Positions 57,351-64,000 of a stretch of 64,000 nucleotides of DNA are shown piece after piece (within the stretch, counting starts at the first letter, position 1; the number at the start of each line of letters is the position of its first letter). The notes below the pieces were generated by a model. That model was not told where the DNA came from and made no database searches. It worked only from the letters and a program-made list of their open reading frames with translations. The stretch lies in NCBI GenBank assembly GCA_963696315.1, contig CAVOJU010000014.1, positions 1 through 64,000 on the forward strand. Reading direction: 5' to 3'. The translations under genes were made by a program, and so were the position numbers. Source of the DNA: CAWKEY01 sp963696315 (GTDB taxonomy: Bacteria; Pseudomonadota; Gammaproteobacteria; Methylococcales; Methylomonadaceae).

Positions 57351-59261
57351 GTGCCTGACCGAAAAAGCCAAAAATAACCAGCCTCCGCAACAAGAGCTGC
57401 CAAAATTCACGCGGAAGCTGGAAGGCTAACGGCTTTCTTATGGTGCTTATCGACTAAAAAGTTTGCAACCCATCCGGCAGGGGCAAGTTCTCGAGATTCC
57501 GGACACAGCTTGCCGGTCTTGTCGCAATACCGCAGTTAAAAAACTTAGGCGGCGAGCTTTTGCTGGCGCTGTCCTAGCCGCTCCCGCTCCTGAGCCAGAC
57601 GCTCGCGTTCGGCGTCGCGCTTGATCTGGCCGATCTTTTGGAGGTTGCGCGACAGCACGGCCAAGGCGACATAGCGCTTGAAGCCGCCGATGCCGTGGTC
57701 TGGGCACTTGTCCAGGCCGTGCACCTCCAGCGCGTTGATGCCGGACTCAACGGCCGAGTGCGCCTTCCGGGCGGCAACAAAGGCGCCATCGCGCTCACGC
57801 GCCTCATCGCTGGCAGACCACTTGCCTTTCTTGGGCAGGGTGACTTGGTCAAGCATCGCCTGAAGCTCGGTTTGGTTGGCGGGGCTGTGGAAGCCCTTGT
57901 CAAAGCTACAGGCCTTGAACGAGGGGAATAGCTGTTGCGTTTCCTTGACGATGCTTACCGCGATCTGGTCGTCTGTTTGTTTTTCCATGACCTGATGGTG
58001 CAAGATGAAGCCCTCCTTGCTTTCCACCACCGCCACGCGCAGGCCTAACTCCACCGGCACCCCGGCCTTGCCCTTGACGATCCATTCGGTGTGCGGCTGG
58101 AACAGGGAGAAGACCTTCTCATCGTGCGGGATAACCTCGCCCTTGAGCACGCGGCGCTCGATGTGGTCGATTTGGCGCTGGGCGTGGGCGATTAATTGCC
58201 GGGGCTTGGCTAGTTGAATTGCGCAGACGGCGTACTGGCTGGCCAGTTGCGCGACGGTCTCTTCGACGCGCTTTAGGTGGGCGGCCGACAGGCTAATGAA
58301 GGTCTGGTGAGCCTTGGCGATCTGCTCGGCCTTGGCCTGCTGCTTGGCCGCGTCCTTGGAGGTGGAGTGTTTGAGCTTCTGGATGACGCGCAGGGCTTTT
58401 CTGAGTTTCTTCAGGCAGTTCTTAAACTGCCGCCAGCCCTTCAGATCGTAGGTCTCGCTGAACTGCGCGCAAAGCTGGAGCAGCACCCGCATGGCGTCGT
58501 ACAGCAGGTTGACGTCGGTTGGAAAGTGCACGTCGGTCTCCACCACGAACGAGTCACAGCGGCCTGCGGCGGGCGCGGGGCTGTTTTTTTTACCGAGCAG
58601 GGCGTAGCCGGCCTCCACCACCGCCTGGTTGATGCGGGCCAGGATCGCCGGCGTGAACAAGGCGAGATTGTCCTTGAGCGTCTGTAGGGAGAAGATCTTT
58701 TCGTCCCATTCGGCAATGCCGAGGACGAGCCGCAGGGTGCGGTGCTGGTTGGCCAACTCGTGGATGCGGTCAAAGTCGGCGTTCAGGCACAGGCGCAAGC
58801 AGCCCAGCACCAGGATGGTCCATTGGTTCATGCCGGGGCAACCCAACTCGGCGGAGACCACTTTGGCCTGGCCGTCGACGACTTGCGTCGGCAGGATGTC
58901 CTTGATGATCTCGAAGACCTTGTCCCGCAAGCCATCGGTGCAATAGATGTGCTGGAGGCCGAGCAGGATCAGGGGGATGTCGTCCCGCGAGCGCACGTCG
59001 ATCTGAATGTCGGCGATGTCGACTTGGCCGATGGTCTGTTGGCTTGGGAAGGTGTCTCTCATGAGTTTTCCCTGAGTTTTGGGTGGTTTGGCAGGGCCCG
59101 CCCTGTTGGTTTTGACGGGACGTTTTCTATGGTTATTGTTTTTCAATGACTTGAAGGTTTTGGCCCGGCGCCGCTGGTTGGGTGCGGTCAGCATCTTCAT
59201 TTTTAATATTATACTGCAAGCTGTTGTTATATAATAGCTATTTTACTTATCGGTCAGGCAC
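57351..59261 (-). mobile_element. ISNCY-family element
   Basis: 1911 bp with inverted tips GTGCCTGACCG at 57351 and CGGTCAGGCAC ending at 59261. Together with the adjoining younger IS630 it is enclosed by the direct repeat TAACTA (56135-56140 and 59262-59267), which is best read as the 6-bp target duplication of ISNCY made before the younger IS630 arrived. Its coding DNA looks more GC-rich than the neighbouring elements, a sign of different origin. Confidence 0.82.
57545..59200 (-). CDS. ISNCY-family transposase, intact
   Basis: 551 residues from ATG 59200; a second ATG at 59062 (MRDTFPSQQTIGQVDIADIQ) may be the true start, since the first 46 residues are basic and low in complexity. Conserved blocks are LGCPGMNQWTILVLGCLRL, FVVETDVHFPTDVNLLYDAM (first acidic pair), GFHSPANQTELQAML, and HSAVESGINALEVHGLDKCP followed by GFKRYVALAVLSRNLQKIG near the end. 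A long helical stretch rich in Lys, Ala and Gln lies in the middle, and the C-terminus is a charged coiled-coil-like tail (RERLAQERERLGQRQQ). No frame damage is seen. Confidence 0.88.
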   Translation of the reverse strand: MKMLTAPNQRRRAKTFKSLKNNNHRKRPVKTNRAGPAKPPKTQGKLMRDTFPSQQTIGQVDIADIQIDVRSRDDIPLILLGLQHIYCTDGLRDKVFEIIKDILPTQVVDGQAKVVSAELGCPGMNQWTILVLGCLRLCLNADFDRIHELANQHRTLRLVLGIAEWDEKIFSLQTLKDNLALFTPAILARINQAVVEAGYALLGKKNSPAPAAGRCDSFVVETDVHFPTDVNLLYDAMRVLLQLCAQFSETYDLKGWRQFKNCLKKLRKALRVIQKLKHSTSKDAAKQQAKAEQIAKAHQTFISLSAAHLKRVEETVAQLASQYAVCAIQLAKPRQLIAHAQRQIDHIERRVLKGEVIPHDEKVFSLFQPHTEWIVKGKAGVPVELGLRVAVVESKEGFILHHQVMEKQTDDQIAVSIVKETQQLFPSFKACSFDKGFHSPANQTELQAMLDQVTLPKKGKWSASDEARERDGAFVAARKAHSAVESGINALEVHGLDKCPDHGIGGFKRYVALAVLSRNLQKIGQIKRDAERERLAQERERLGQRQQKLAA

Positions 59262-59263
59262 TA

Positions 59264-59655
59264 ACTACAACTCTCCGCATAGGACAATTCCACGACTTTG
59301 CCGGCTAACAGCCGTAATGTCCAGTGATCATGGCCTGCCGGTGCATCGCTGCAAGCCAGCGCAATCACATGGGCGGCTTGTTTCTCCGTTAGCTTAGGTG
59401 CTTTTCCAGGGCACGGGCGGTCTTTCAGCGCAGCCCTGGCCCTTATTCGACACACCTCTGACGGGTTTTGTAAACCATTGAAGGCGAAACATCCAGCGCC
59501 TCAATGATGGCTTGATCTTGAAAACCGGCGGCGGCTTTTAGCAGAATACGCGCTCGCGTATGGCTTCGTGATGAGCCTTTTCCTTTGCGTATCAGCGTTT
59601 CCAAGTTCTGGATTTTGTCGTCCGTTAGAGTCACTTTATATTTGATAGCTGGCAT
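59264..59655 (-). pseudogene. N-terminal part of the old IS630 transposase, frameshifted
   Basis: ATG 59655 gives MPAIKYKVTLTDDKIQNLET, nearly identical to the younger copy. The frame stops after TRQRCVE near 59443, and a shifted frame continues LKDRPCPGKAPKLTEKQAAH to LSYAESCS, where ISNCY is inserted. The continuation (YETIRQLLKKHP) is at 56134-56101. It is not functional. Confidence 0.88.
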
Positions 59656-59820
59656 GGACAAACCTCGGGAATCGTTAGTCTATGCTTGACAGTATAGTTT
59701 AAAATTGCTTCCTATCAATCTGTTTTATAATGACTGTCTACTAGTTTGGAGACTTTTAAAACACGTTCTAAGAATTAAAAGGCGCTTTGGGTATTGATAG
59801 AAATAGGGTCGGACAAAGCT

Positions 59821-60507
59821 TTATTTTGCACTCGCTGAGTTGAACAGCGACATAAACAAATTTTTTGCCCCGCTTATTTTTCTATCCTTGGCATTTTTTA
59901 AAGCCAGTTTTGCTTCAGCTTTTAGCTGGTTGTCTGCATAAAGTTGATCTTCACGAATTGGCACTGATACCGCTTTTTCAAAGTATTTCTCGGCTTCTAT
60001 CGGGTCATTATGCGTTAGCAGATAATCGCCATAGAAATAGTTGGTATCGATCCCATTTGGATTTATGTTTAAAGCTGTCTTTAGTAGTTCTTGAGCTTTT
60101 TGGTCATCACCAAATGAGATAGGCCATTTCGGCGCCATATAATAGAGCGTACCCAATGTCACGTAAGCTGATCCGCTCATGGTCGTCGGCTTGATTGTAA
60201 TTGCTTTTTCTAATAAATCACGGGCCTCTTGAATACTGTTAAGGGCGGAAAATCCATCTTGGTGGTTAGCATATGTGGCCTTTACAACGGCTTCCCAGAA
60301 AAGAGGTTCGGCGTCGTTGGGAAATTTTTTAGTTAAGGTGACTGTCTTGTCAAGTAATTGCAGATAGGCTGGTCCCTGTTTTTGTTTGGGAGTTCCGTAG
60401 TATATAAGCGCCCATTCAGATTCAATGCGGGCCAGAGAATCTTGAAGATTTTCTGCAACACATTGGCTTGATAGTAGTAATAATGCAACAAATGTCGTTT
60501 TTTTCAT
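59821..60507 (-). CDS. exported TPR-like protein, function unknown
   Basis: 228 residues. MKKTTFVALLLLSSQCVAEN is a Sec signal peptide with cleavage expected near residue 18, so the protein should be periplasmic. The middle has TPR-like helical pairs: DAEPLFWEAVVKATYANHQD, ARDLLEKAITIKPTTMSGSA, AQELLKTALNINPNGIDTNY and AEKYFEKAVSVPIREDQLYA. It resembles the periplasmic TPR proteins often linked to TRAP-type systems, but no transporter gene is adjacent. It reads away from the neighbouring CYTH gene on the same strand, 49 bases downstream of it. Confidence 0.75.
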   Translation of the reverse strand: MKKTTFVALLLLSSQCVAENLQDSLARIESEWALIYYGTPKQKQGPAYLQLLDKTVTLTKKFPNDAEPLFWEAVVKATYANHQDGFSALNSIQEARDLLEKAITIKPTTMSGSAYVTLGTLYYMAPKWPISFGDDQKAQELLKTALNINPNGIDTNYFYGDYLLTHNDPIEAEKYFEKAVSVPIREDQLYADNQLKAEAKLALKNAKDRKISGAKNLFMSLFNSASAK

Positions 60508-60556
60508 ACGGGAACTATAGAATAAAACGACTTAAGAATCAATATTCAGATAAAAA

Positions 60557-61033
60557 TTAGCCATTATTCCATTCGGAATAAGGGTGAAGTGCTAGATTAT
60601 TGTTGTAATAACGCAAATCATACGTCACTTCCTGACCTAGCCATTCCGGTTTTTCGAAGGGCTGTCCTATTTCTGATAATTCAATTTCGGCGACAATCAG
60701 ACCAGCATTGTCGCCGTAAAATTCATCAATTTCCCATGTGTACCCTTCGCAGATGACAAAATGTCGGGTTTTTTCTATTAATGGTTTCACGCAAAGTTCA
60801 TGCAATATCTCGTCGGCATCCGATAACGGTATTTCATACTCATATTCACGTCTGTAAGAGCCGATAGTGGCGCTTTTAATGTTGAGCCAGGCCTGATTGT
60901 CGCTGATGCGAATTCTGATTGAGCAGGTCGGTTGTGAGCTTAAATAGCCTTGGCTATATTTGACAGAATGGCTGATTTGGTGACGCCAGTGGTTGTTTTT
61001 GAGTAAGAATTTGTGTTCAACTTCAATGGCCAT
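60557..61033 (-). CDS. CYTH-domain triphosphatase-like protein
   Basis: 158 residues from ATG 61033 (MAIEVEHKFLLKNNHWRHQI); the frame is open 15 codons upstream, but the family begins here. The signature E-x-E-x-K is Glu4, Glu6 and Lys8. Further tunnel residues are in SIRIRISDNQAWLNIKS and EYEYEIPLSDADEIL, and WEIDEFYG and AEIEL complete the acidic site. Proteins of this CYTH type hydrolyse tripolyphosphate or other triphosphates with a divalent metal; the true substrate here is not known. It is cytoplasmic and divergent from sodB. Confidence 0.85.
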   Translation of the reverse strand: MAIEVEHKFLLKNNHWRHQISHSVKYSQGYLSSQPTCSIRIRISDNQAWLNIKSATIGSYRREYEYEIPLSDADEILHELCVKPLIEKTRHFVICEGYTWEIDEFYGDNAGLIVAEIELSEIGQPFEKPEWLGQEVTYDLRYYNNNLALHPYSEWNNG

Positions 61034-61235
61034 AATTTGATGATGAGGAAAAGTGCGTTGTTGAGTGACAATGAACAACTTACATCGTCAGTTGATGCGT
61101 ATTAATGGTTTAGTCTGCTTTATTTAATTGGGCAGCAATGCTAAAGTAAGCCAGAATCATTTTACTAGGTTTTATTGGCTGTTGTTGGCAGTTGATACAA
61201 AACATTTTTTGATCTACTTAATTTAGGAGAAACAA

Positions 61236-61817
61236 ATGGCTTTTGAACTTCCTGCATTACCTTATGCTAAAGACGCACTGGCGCCTCATATTTCAGCGGA
61301 AACTTTAGAGTACCACTACGGCAAGCATCACCAGACGTATGTTACTAATCTGAATAATCTGGTACCGGGTACTGAATTCGATGGGTTGTCTCTGGAGGAG
61401 ATTATCGTAAAGTCTTCGGGCGGTATTTTCAATAATGCAGCTCAGGTGTGGAATCATACATTTTATTGGAATAGTTTGAAGCCAAACGGTGGCGGCCAAC
61501 CCACTGGTGCATTAGCGGATGCTATTTATGCAACTTTCGGATCATTCGCTGCATTCAGAGAGGAGTTTACTAAATGTGCAGTGACCACTTTCGGTTCAGG
61601 TTGGGCGTGGCTGGTTAAAAATGCTGACGGCAGTTTGGCGTTGGTCAGTACAAGCAATGCCGGTTGCCCATTAACCACCGGGCAAACCCCACTGCTGACC
61701 TGTGATGTTTGGGAACATGCCTATTACATCGATTATCGTAATGCGCGTCCAGCTTATCTGGAAGCATTTTGGTCCTTAGTCAATTGGGATTTTGCTGCAA
61801 AAAACTTTTCAGCTTAA
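61236..61817 (+). CDS. sodB: superoxide dismutase (Fe)
   Basis: 193-residue Fe-type superoxide dismutase, converting superoxide to oxygen and hydrogen peroxide in the cytoplasm. Metal ligands are His27 (TLEYHYGKHHQTY), the His in QVWNHTFYW, and Asp and His in DVWEHAYYIDYRN. The sequence around FNNAAQVWNHTFYW fits the iron rather than the manganese type. It starts at ATG 61236 behind TAGGAGA, and an intrinsic terminator lies after the stop. Confidence 0.97.
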   Translation: MAFELPALPYAKDALAPHISAETLEYHYGKHHQTYVTNLNNLVPGTEFDGLSLEEIIVKSSGGIFNNAAQVWNHTFYWNSLKPNGGGQPTGALADAIYATFGSFAAFREEFTKCAVTTFGSGWAWLVKNADGSLALVSTSNAGCPLTTGQTPLLTCDVWEHAYYIDYRNARPAYLEAFWSLVNWDFAAKNFSA

Positions 61818-61834
61818 TTTTTAAGTAATATGAG

Positions 61835-61870
61835 AAACCTTCTGCGTCTGTCGATGCAGAAGGTTTTTTT
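61835..61870 (+). terminator. intrinsic terminator of sodB
   Basis: AAACCTTCTGC at 61835-61845 pairs perfectly with GCAGAAGGTTT at 61856-61866, and the T-run continues to 61870. It lies 18 bases after the sodB stop and 15 before the next gene. Confidence 0.92.
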
Positions 61871-61884
61871 ATGGGAGCAATAAT

Positions 61885-62580
61885 ATGGCAACAGTTTTAA
61901 TTACCGGCGCTAATCGTGGCTTGGGTCTGGAGTTTACTCGTCAATATGCAGCAGATGGCTGGAATGTCATTGCCTGTTGTCGTCAACCATCGCTGGCGAC
62001 CGACTTGGATAGACTTGCTGGCCAATACAATACGATTCAAGTGGAAGCGCTAGATATCGCTGATTTTGCTCAGATTGATGCTTTGTCGAGAAAATTATCC
62101 TCTTGCTGCATCGATGTTATGATTAATAATGCAGGCATTTATGGCGATTCACAGGCCGGTGGTTTCGGTCAACTTGATTATCAAACCTGGACCAAGACAC
62201 TGGTTATTAATACTCAGGCGCCCATAAAAATGGCAGAAGCGTTTCTCAATCAAATCAAATGCAGTGAGAAAAAACTGATTGTCAATATTAGCAGTTTAAT
62301 GGGCAGCATTGCGGATAATGACAGTGGTGGCAGTATCCTGTATCGGTCTAGCAAGGCGGCGCTGAATGCGGCGATGAAGAGCCTGGCGATAGATCTTAAA
62401 AATCAGTCTATAGGGGTGCTTATCTTGCATCCCGGTTGGGTGAAAACTGACATGGGCGGCCCGAATGCCCTAATATATGCTGCAGAAAGCGTTAGTGGCA
62501 TGCGTGTGGTGATAGATGGCTTTTCGTTGCAACAATCAGGTGGTTTTGTTAAGTATGACGGTACGTCGTTGCCGTGGTAA
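61885..62580 (+). CDS. short-chain dehydrogenase/reductase
   Basis: 231-residue SDR oxidoreductase. The cofactor motif is TGANRGLG near residues 7-14, then VMINNAGIYGD, the catalytic Ser in VNISSLMGS, and Tyr and Lys in YRSSKAALN; PGWVKTDMGG follows. All catalytic residues are present. It is of the C-factor/YciK-like single-domain type, with unknown substrate. It starts at ATG 61885 behind GGGAGCA. The next gene begins directly after its stop, so the two form an operon, separated from sodB by a terminator. Confidence 0.88.
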   Translation: MATVLITGANRGLGLEFTRQYAADGWNVIACCRQPSLATDLDRLAGQYNTIQVEALDIADFAQIDALSRKLSSCCIDVMINNAGIYGDSQAGGFGQLDYQTWTKTLVINTQAPIKMAEAFLNQIKCSEKKLIVNISSLMGSIADNDSGGSILYRSSKAALNAAMKSLAIDLKNQSIGVLILHPGWVKTDMGGPNALIYAAESVSGMRVVIDGFSLQQSGGFVKYDGTSLPW

Positions 62581-63087
62581 ATGTGTATGATTAAAAAAAG
62601 TGTGTTGTTATGGGCAATGTCCCAATGTGTTTACGCCGCCGAGATATCCATTCCCGAGCAGATTAAGGTGCCAGCTGGTAATCATCCTGTTTTAACGGCG
62701 CATGCGAAGGGCGATCAAATATATCAATGCTCTCTCAGCAAAGGTGTGTATGCATGGATAACCCAGGCCCCTGATGCGCGTTTATTCGATGCGCAGGGGC
62801 ACATCGTCGGAAATCACACTGCAGGCCCAGTGTGGGAGTATAAGGAAGGTAGCCGTGTGCTTGGGCGGGTGGTCAGCAAGATTGATATTGCGCCAGAGAC
62901 GTCTATTTCGTGGCTTCTTGTTGAGGTGGTGGCACATAAGGGCAACGGTTTCTTTTCGAACGTGAGCTTTATCAACCGGATTAATACGCGCGGTGGCCTG
63001 CCGCCTTTGTCCGGATGCAATGCCAATCACCTGGGCATGGAGAAGCGGGTTGCCTATACAGCGGATTATATTTTTTACGGCAAATAA
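62581..63087 (+). CDS. exported DUF3455 protein
   Basis: 168 residues. The N-terminus (MCMIKKSVLLWAMSQCVYAA) is a signal peptide with cleavage expected after VYAA; the start could also be the second Met. The mature part, EISIPEQIKVPAGNHPVLTA, YQCSLSKGVYAWITQAPDAR and the end GLPPLSGCNANHLG, YTADYIFYG, has the pattern of DUF3455, a domain of unknown function found in bacteria and fungi. Two cysteines (YQCSL and SGCN) may form a disulfide. It follows the SDR gene with no gap and overlaps the convergent panE remnant by 13 bases. Confidence 0.8.
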   Translation: MCMIKKSVLLWAMSQCVYAAEISIPEQIKVPAGNHPVLTAHAKGDQIYQCSLSKGVYAWITQAPDARLFDAQGHIVGNHTAGPVWEYKEGSRVLGRVVSKIDIAPETSISWLLVEVVAHKGNGFFSNVSFINRINTRGGLPPLSGCNANHLGMEKRVAYTADYIFYGK

Positions 63088-63809
63088 CGTAATTTCAATT
63101 CCCTGAGTTTCATCAAAGCATAGACGTATGCCAAATGAGGACTGACGATGTTTTTCCGTTTGTAGGCGCGTAAGACATTCCCTAATATGGCTTCTGTCTC
63201 CATGGTGTGGCCGCTCTCATAATCCAATAGCATACTGGTTTTTATTGGGGGGCTTGATGTCGGCGCTCGCCTCGCATTCGATGCTGGCCCGGCTAAATAA
63301 TGTGCAGAGATTGCCCGTTTTATGGCTGATGAAACCCGACAGATTGCCCAAGGCCAGACTGCCATAGGCCAGATGTGCTATTTCACCGACGTTGATCCGG
63401 TTGCAGCAAATAAATGCCAGGCCGCTGATGACTTCATTGTCTGGGAAAGCACTTACTATTTCCTGTTCGATTTCTACGCCATTTTGAATAAAGACAATTG
63501 TTGTTTCAGTTGTGACAGCGGGTGGGATCAGGGCAACCCGATCCAGTTCAAGGATGACTTTGGTGCACAGCACGACATAATCAGCCACGTCTTCGATTTC
63601 GGATGCATGCCTTAGCACTTGGGCGGCCATAAAATTCCATCGGCCAAGATTATGACTGTTAATAAACAATGTCCTGTTGTTTTTACATGCTCGTAATCGG
63701 AGCGGCAAACCACCGATACTTCAGCGCCTGCTTTGGACAATAGCGCGCCGTAGAAACCGCCAATAGCGCCGGCACCAATAATGAGCACTTTAGGGGATAT
63801 GCTGTTCAT
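63075..63809 (-). pseudogene. panE: 2-dehydropantoate 2-reductase, decayed
   Basis: PanE reduces ketopantoate to pantoate for coenzyme A. From ATG 63809, MNSISPKVLIIGAGAIGGFY is the normal NADPH-binding start. The frame breaks near 63660-63675 and continues as NSHNLGRWNFMAAQVLRHAS, DYVVLCTKV and IVFIQNGVEIEQEIVSAF to ASIECEASADI. About 100 residues of the family are then missing, and the C-terminal part resumes in another frame (KTSMLLDYESGHTMETEAIL) to the stop at 63075. An internal deletion plus frame changes make it a pseudogene. Its start overlaps hda by 20 bases. Confidence 0.85.
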
Positions 63810-64000
63810 CCAGTACTTGTTTCAAAAATGGCACGGTCAATTTGCGTTTGGCAGCTAAGGATGCCTTGTCCAGTTTATCCAGCAAAAGCCATAAAGAAGC
63901 CAGGTCCCTGGCGTGATGTGTTAATAAAAACCGGCCCGCTTGCGGCGAAAGCTCCAAGCCCATTAGGCCGGCTTTAAAGCGCAAAGCGGCGATCCCATCG
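63790..64000 (-). CDS. hda: DnaA regulatory inactivator Hda, C-terminal part
   Basis: The reading runs off the window end and terminates at 63790. The visible 69 codons give IAALRFKAGLMGLELSPQAG, RFLLTHHARDLASLWLLLDK and LDKASLAAKRKLTVPFLKQV, the lid domain of Hda, an AAA+ protein that with the sliding clamp converts DnaA-ATP to DnaA-ADP. The helix with ARDLASL holds the expected sensor Arg. The call rests on this C-terminal part only; a DnaA paralogue is the alternative but is less likely from the length of the tail. Confidence 0.8.
   Translation of the reverse strand, partial: DGIAALRFKAGLMGLELSPQAGRFLLTHHARDLASLWLLLDKLDKASLAAKRKLTVPFLKQVLDEQHIP

Larger units (their letters stand above)
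56101..59741 (-). mobile_element. old IS630-family copy, split by ISNCY and a younger IS630
   Basis: Minus-strand element whose 5' end is at 59741 (GTAGACAGTCATTATAAAAC read inward, the same tip as the younger copy). It runs to 59262, then resumes at 56134-56101, where the codons continue S-Y-E-T-I-R-Q-L-L-K-K-H-P without a gap once one copy of the duplicated TAACTA (56135-56140 and 59262-59267) is removed. The part beyond 56101 is unrelated, so its 3' half is deleted. The insert 56141-59261 consists of a younger IS630 copy and ISNCY. Confidence 0.88.

Overview
The window is chromosomal DNA of a gammaproteobacterium. The gene order hemA-prfA-prmC, lolB-ispE-tRNA-prs, tRNA-tufB-secE-nusG, rplKAJL-rpoBC and str-S10-spc-alpha, and the proteins themselves (Fe superoxide dismutase, Hda, LolB, FdxA), fit that class. 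A methanotroph-like (Methylococcales) host is my guess from general resemblance only; no methane or methanol gene is present to confirm it.

Layout. (1) 1-6.4 kb is an insertion-sequence graveyard: the 3' part of a broken group II intron reverse transcriptase split by an IS4-family element with a 9-bp target duplication, a second intron remnant on the other strand, and an IS1380-family element that has jumped into an older, opposite copy of itself. The outer copy cuts off a small exported protein gene. (2) 6.4-10.8 kb, minus strand: a relic of a sigma-54 activator, an M67/JAMM peptidase, and hemA-prfA-prmC (5-aminolevulinate synthesis, peptide release factor 1 and its methyltransferase). hemA carries two frame breaks. 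(3) 11-16.5 kb, plus strand: TPR lipoprotein, lolB, ispE, tRNA-Gln, prs, rplY (long CTC form) and pth. (4) 16.5-47.9 kb: one almost uninterrupted block for translation and transcription, namely tRNA-Tyr/Gly/Thr-tuf-tRNA-Trp-secE-nusG, rplKAJL-rpoBC, rpsL-rpsG-fusA-tuf, then S10, spc and alpha operons, ending at a 21-bp perfect bidirectional terminator shared with the convergent ferredoxin gene fdxA. (5) 48.6-59.7 kb is a second graveyard: truncated IS1595, frameshifted IS1634, a Cys-rich accessory ORF, IS110, a large multiply frameshifted transposase-like gene, and a three-layer nest in which ISNCY sits inside an old IS630 copy and a younger IS630 sits exactly at the ISNCY border. (6) 59.8-64 kb: exported TPR protein, CYTH triphosphatase-like protein, sodB, a short-chain dehydrogenase, a DUF3455 protein, a decayed panE and the 3' end of hda.

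The roughly 31 kb of ribosomal, RNA polymerase and elongation factor genes show no frame damage, while the flanking accessory DNA is full of it. The base-level quality therefore looks good, and the breaks in hemA, panE and the transposases deserve to be taken as possibly real. I found no CRISPR array, phage, toxin-antitoxin pair or recognisable defence system. The most informative structures are the nested elements, whose order of insertion can be read directly from their target duplications.
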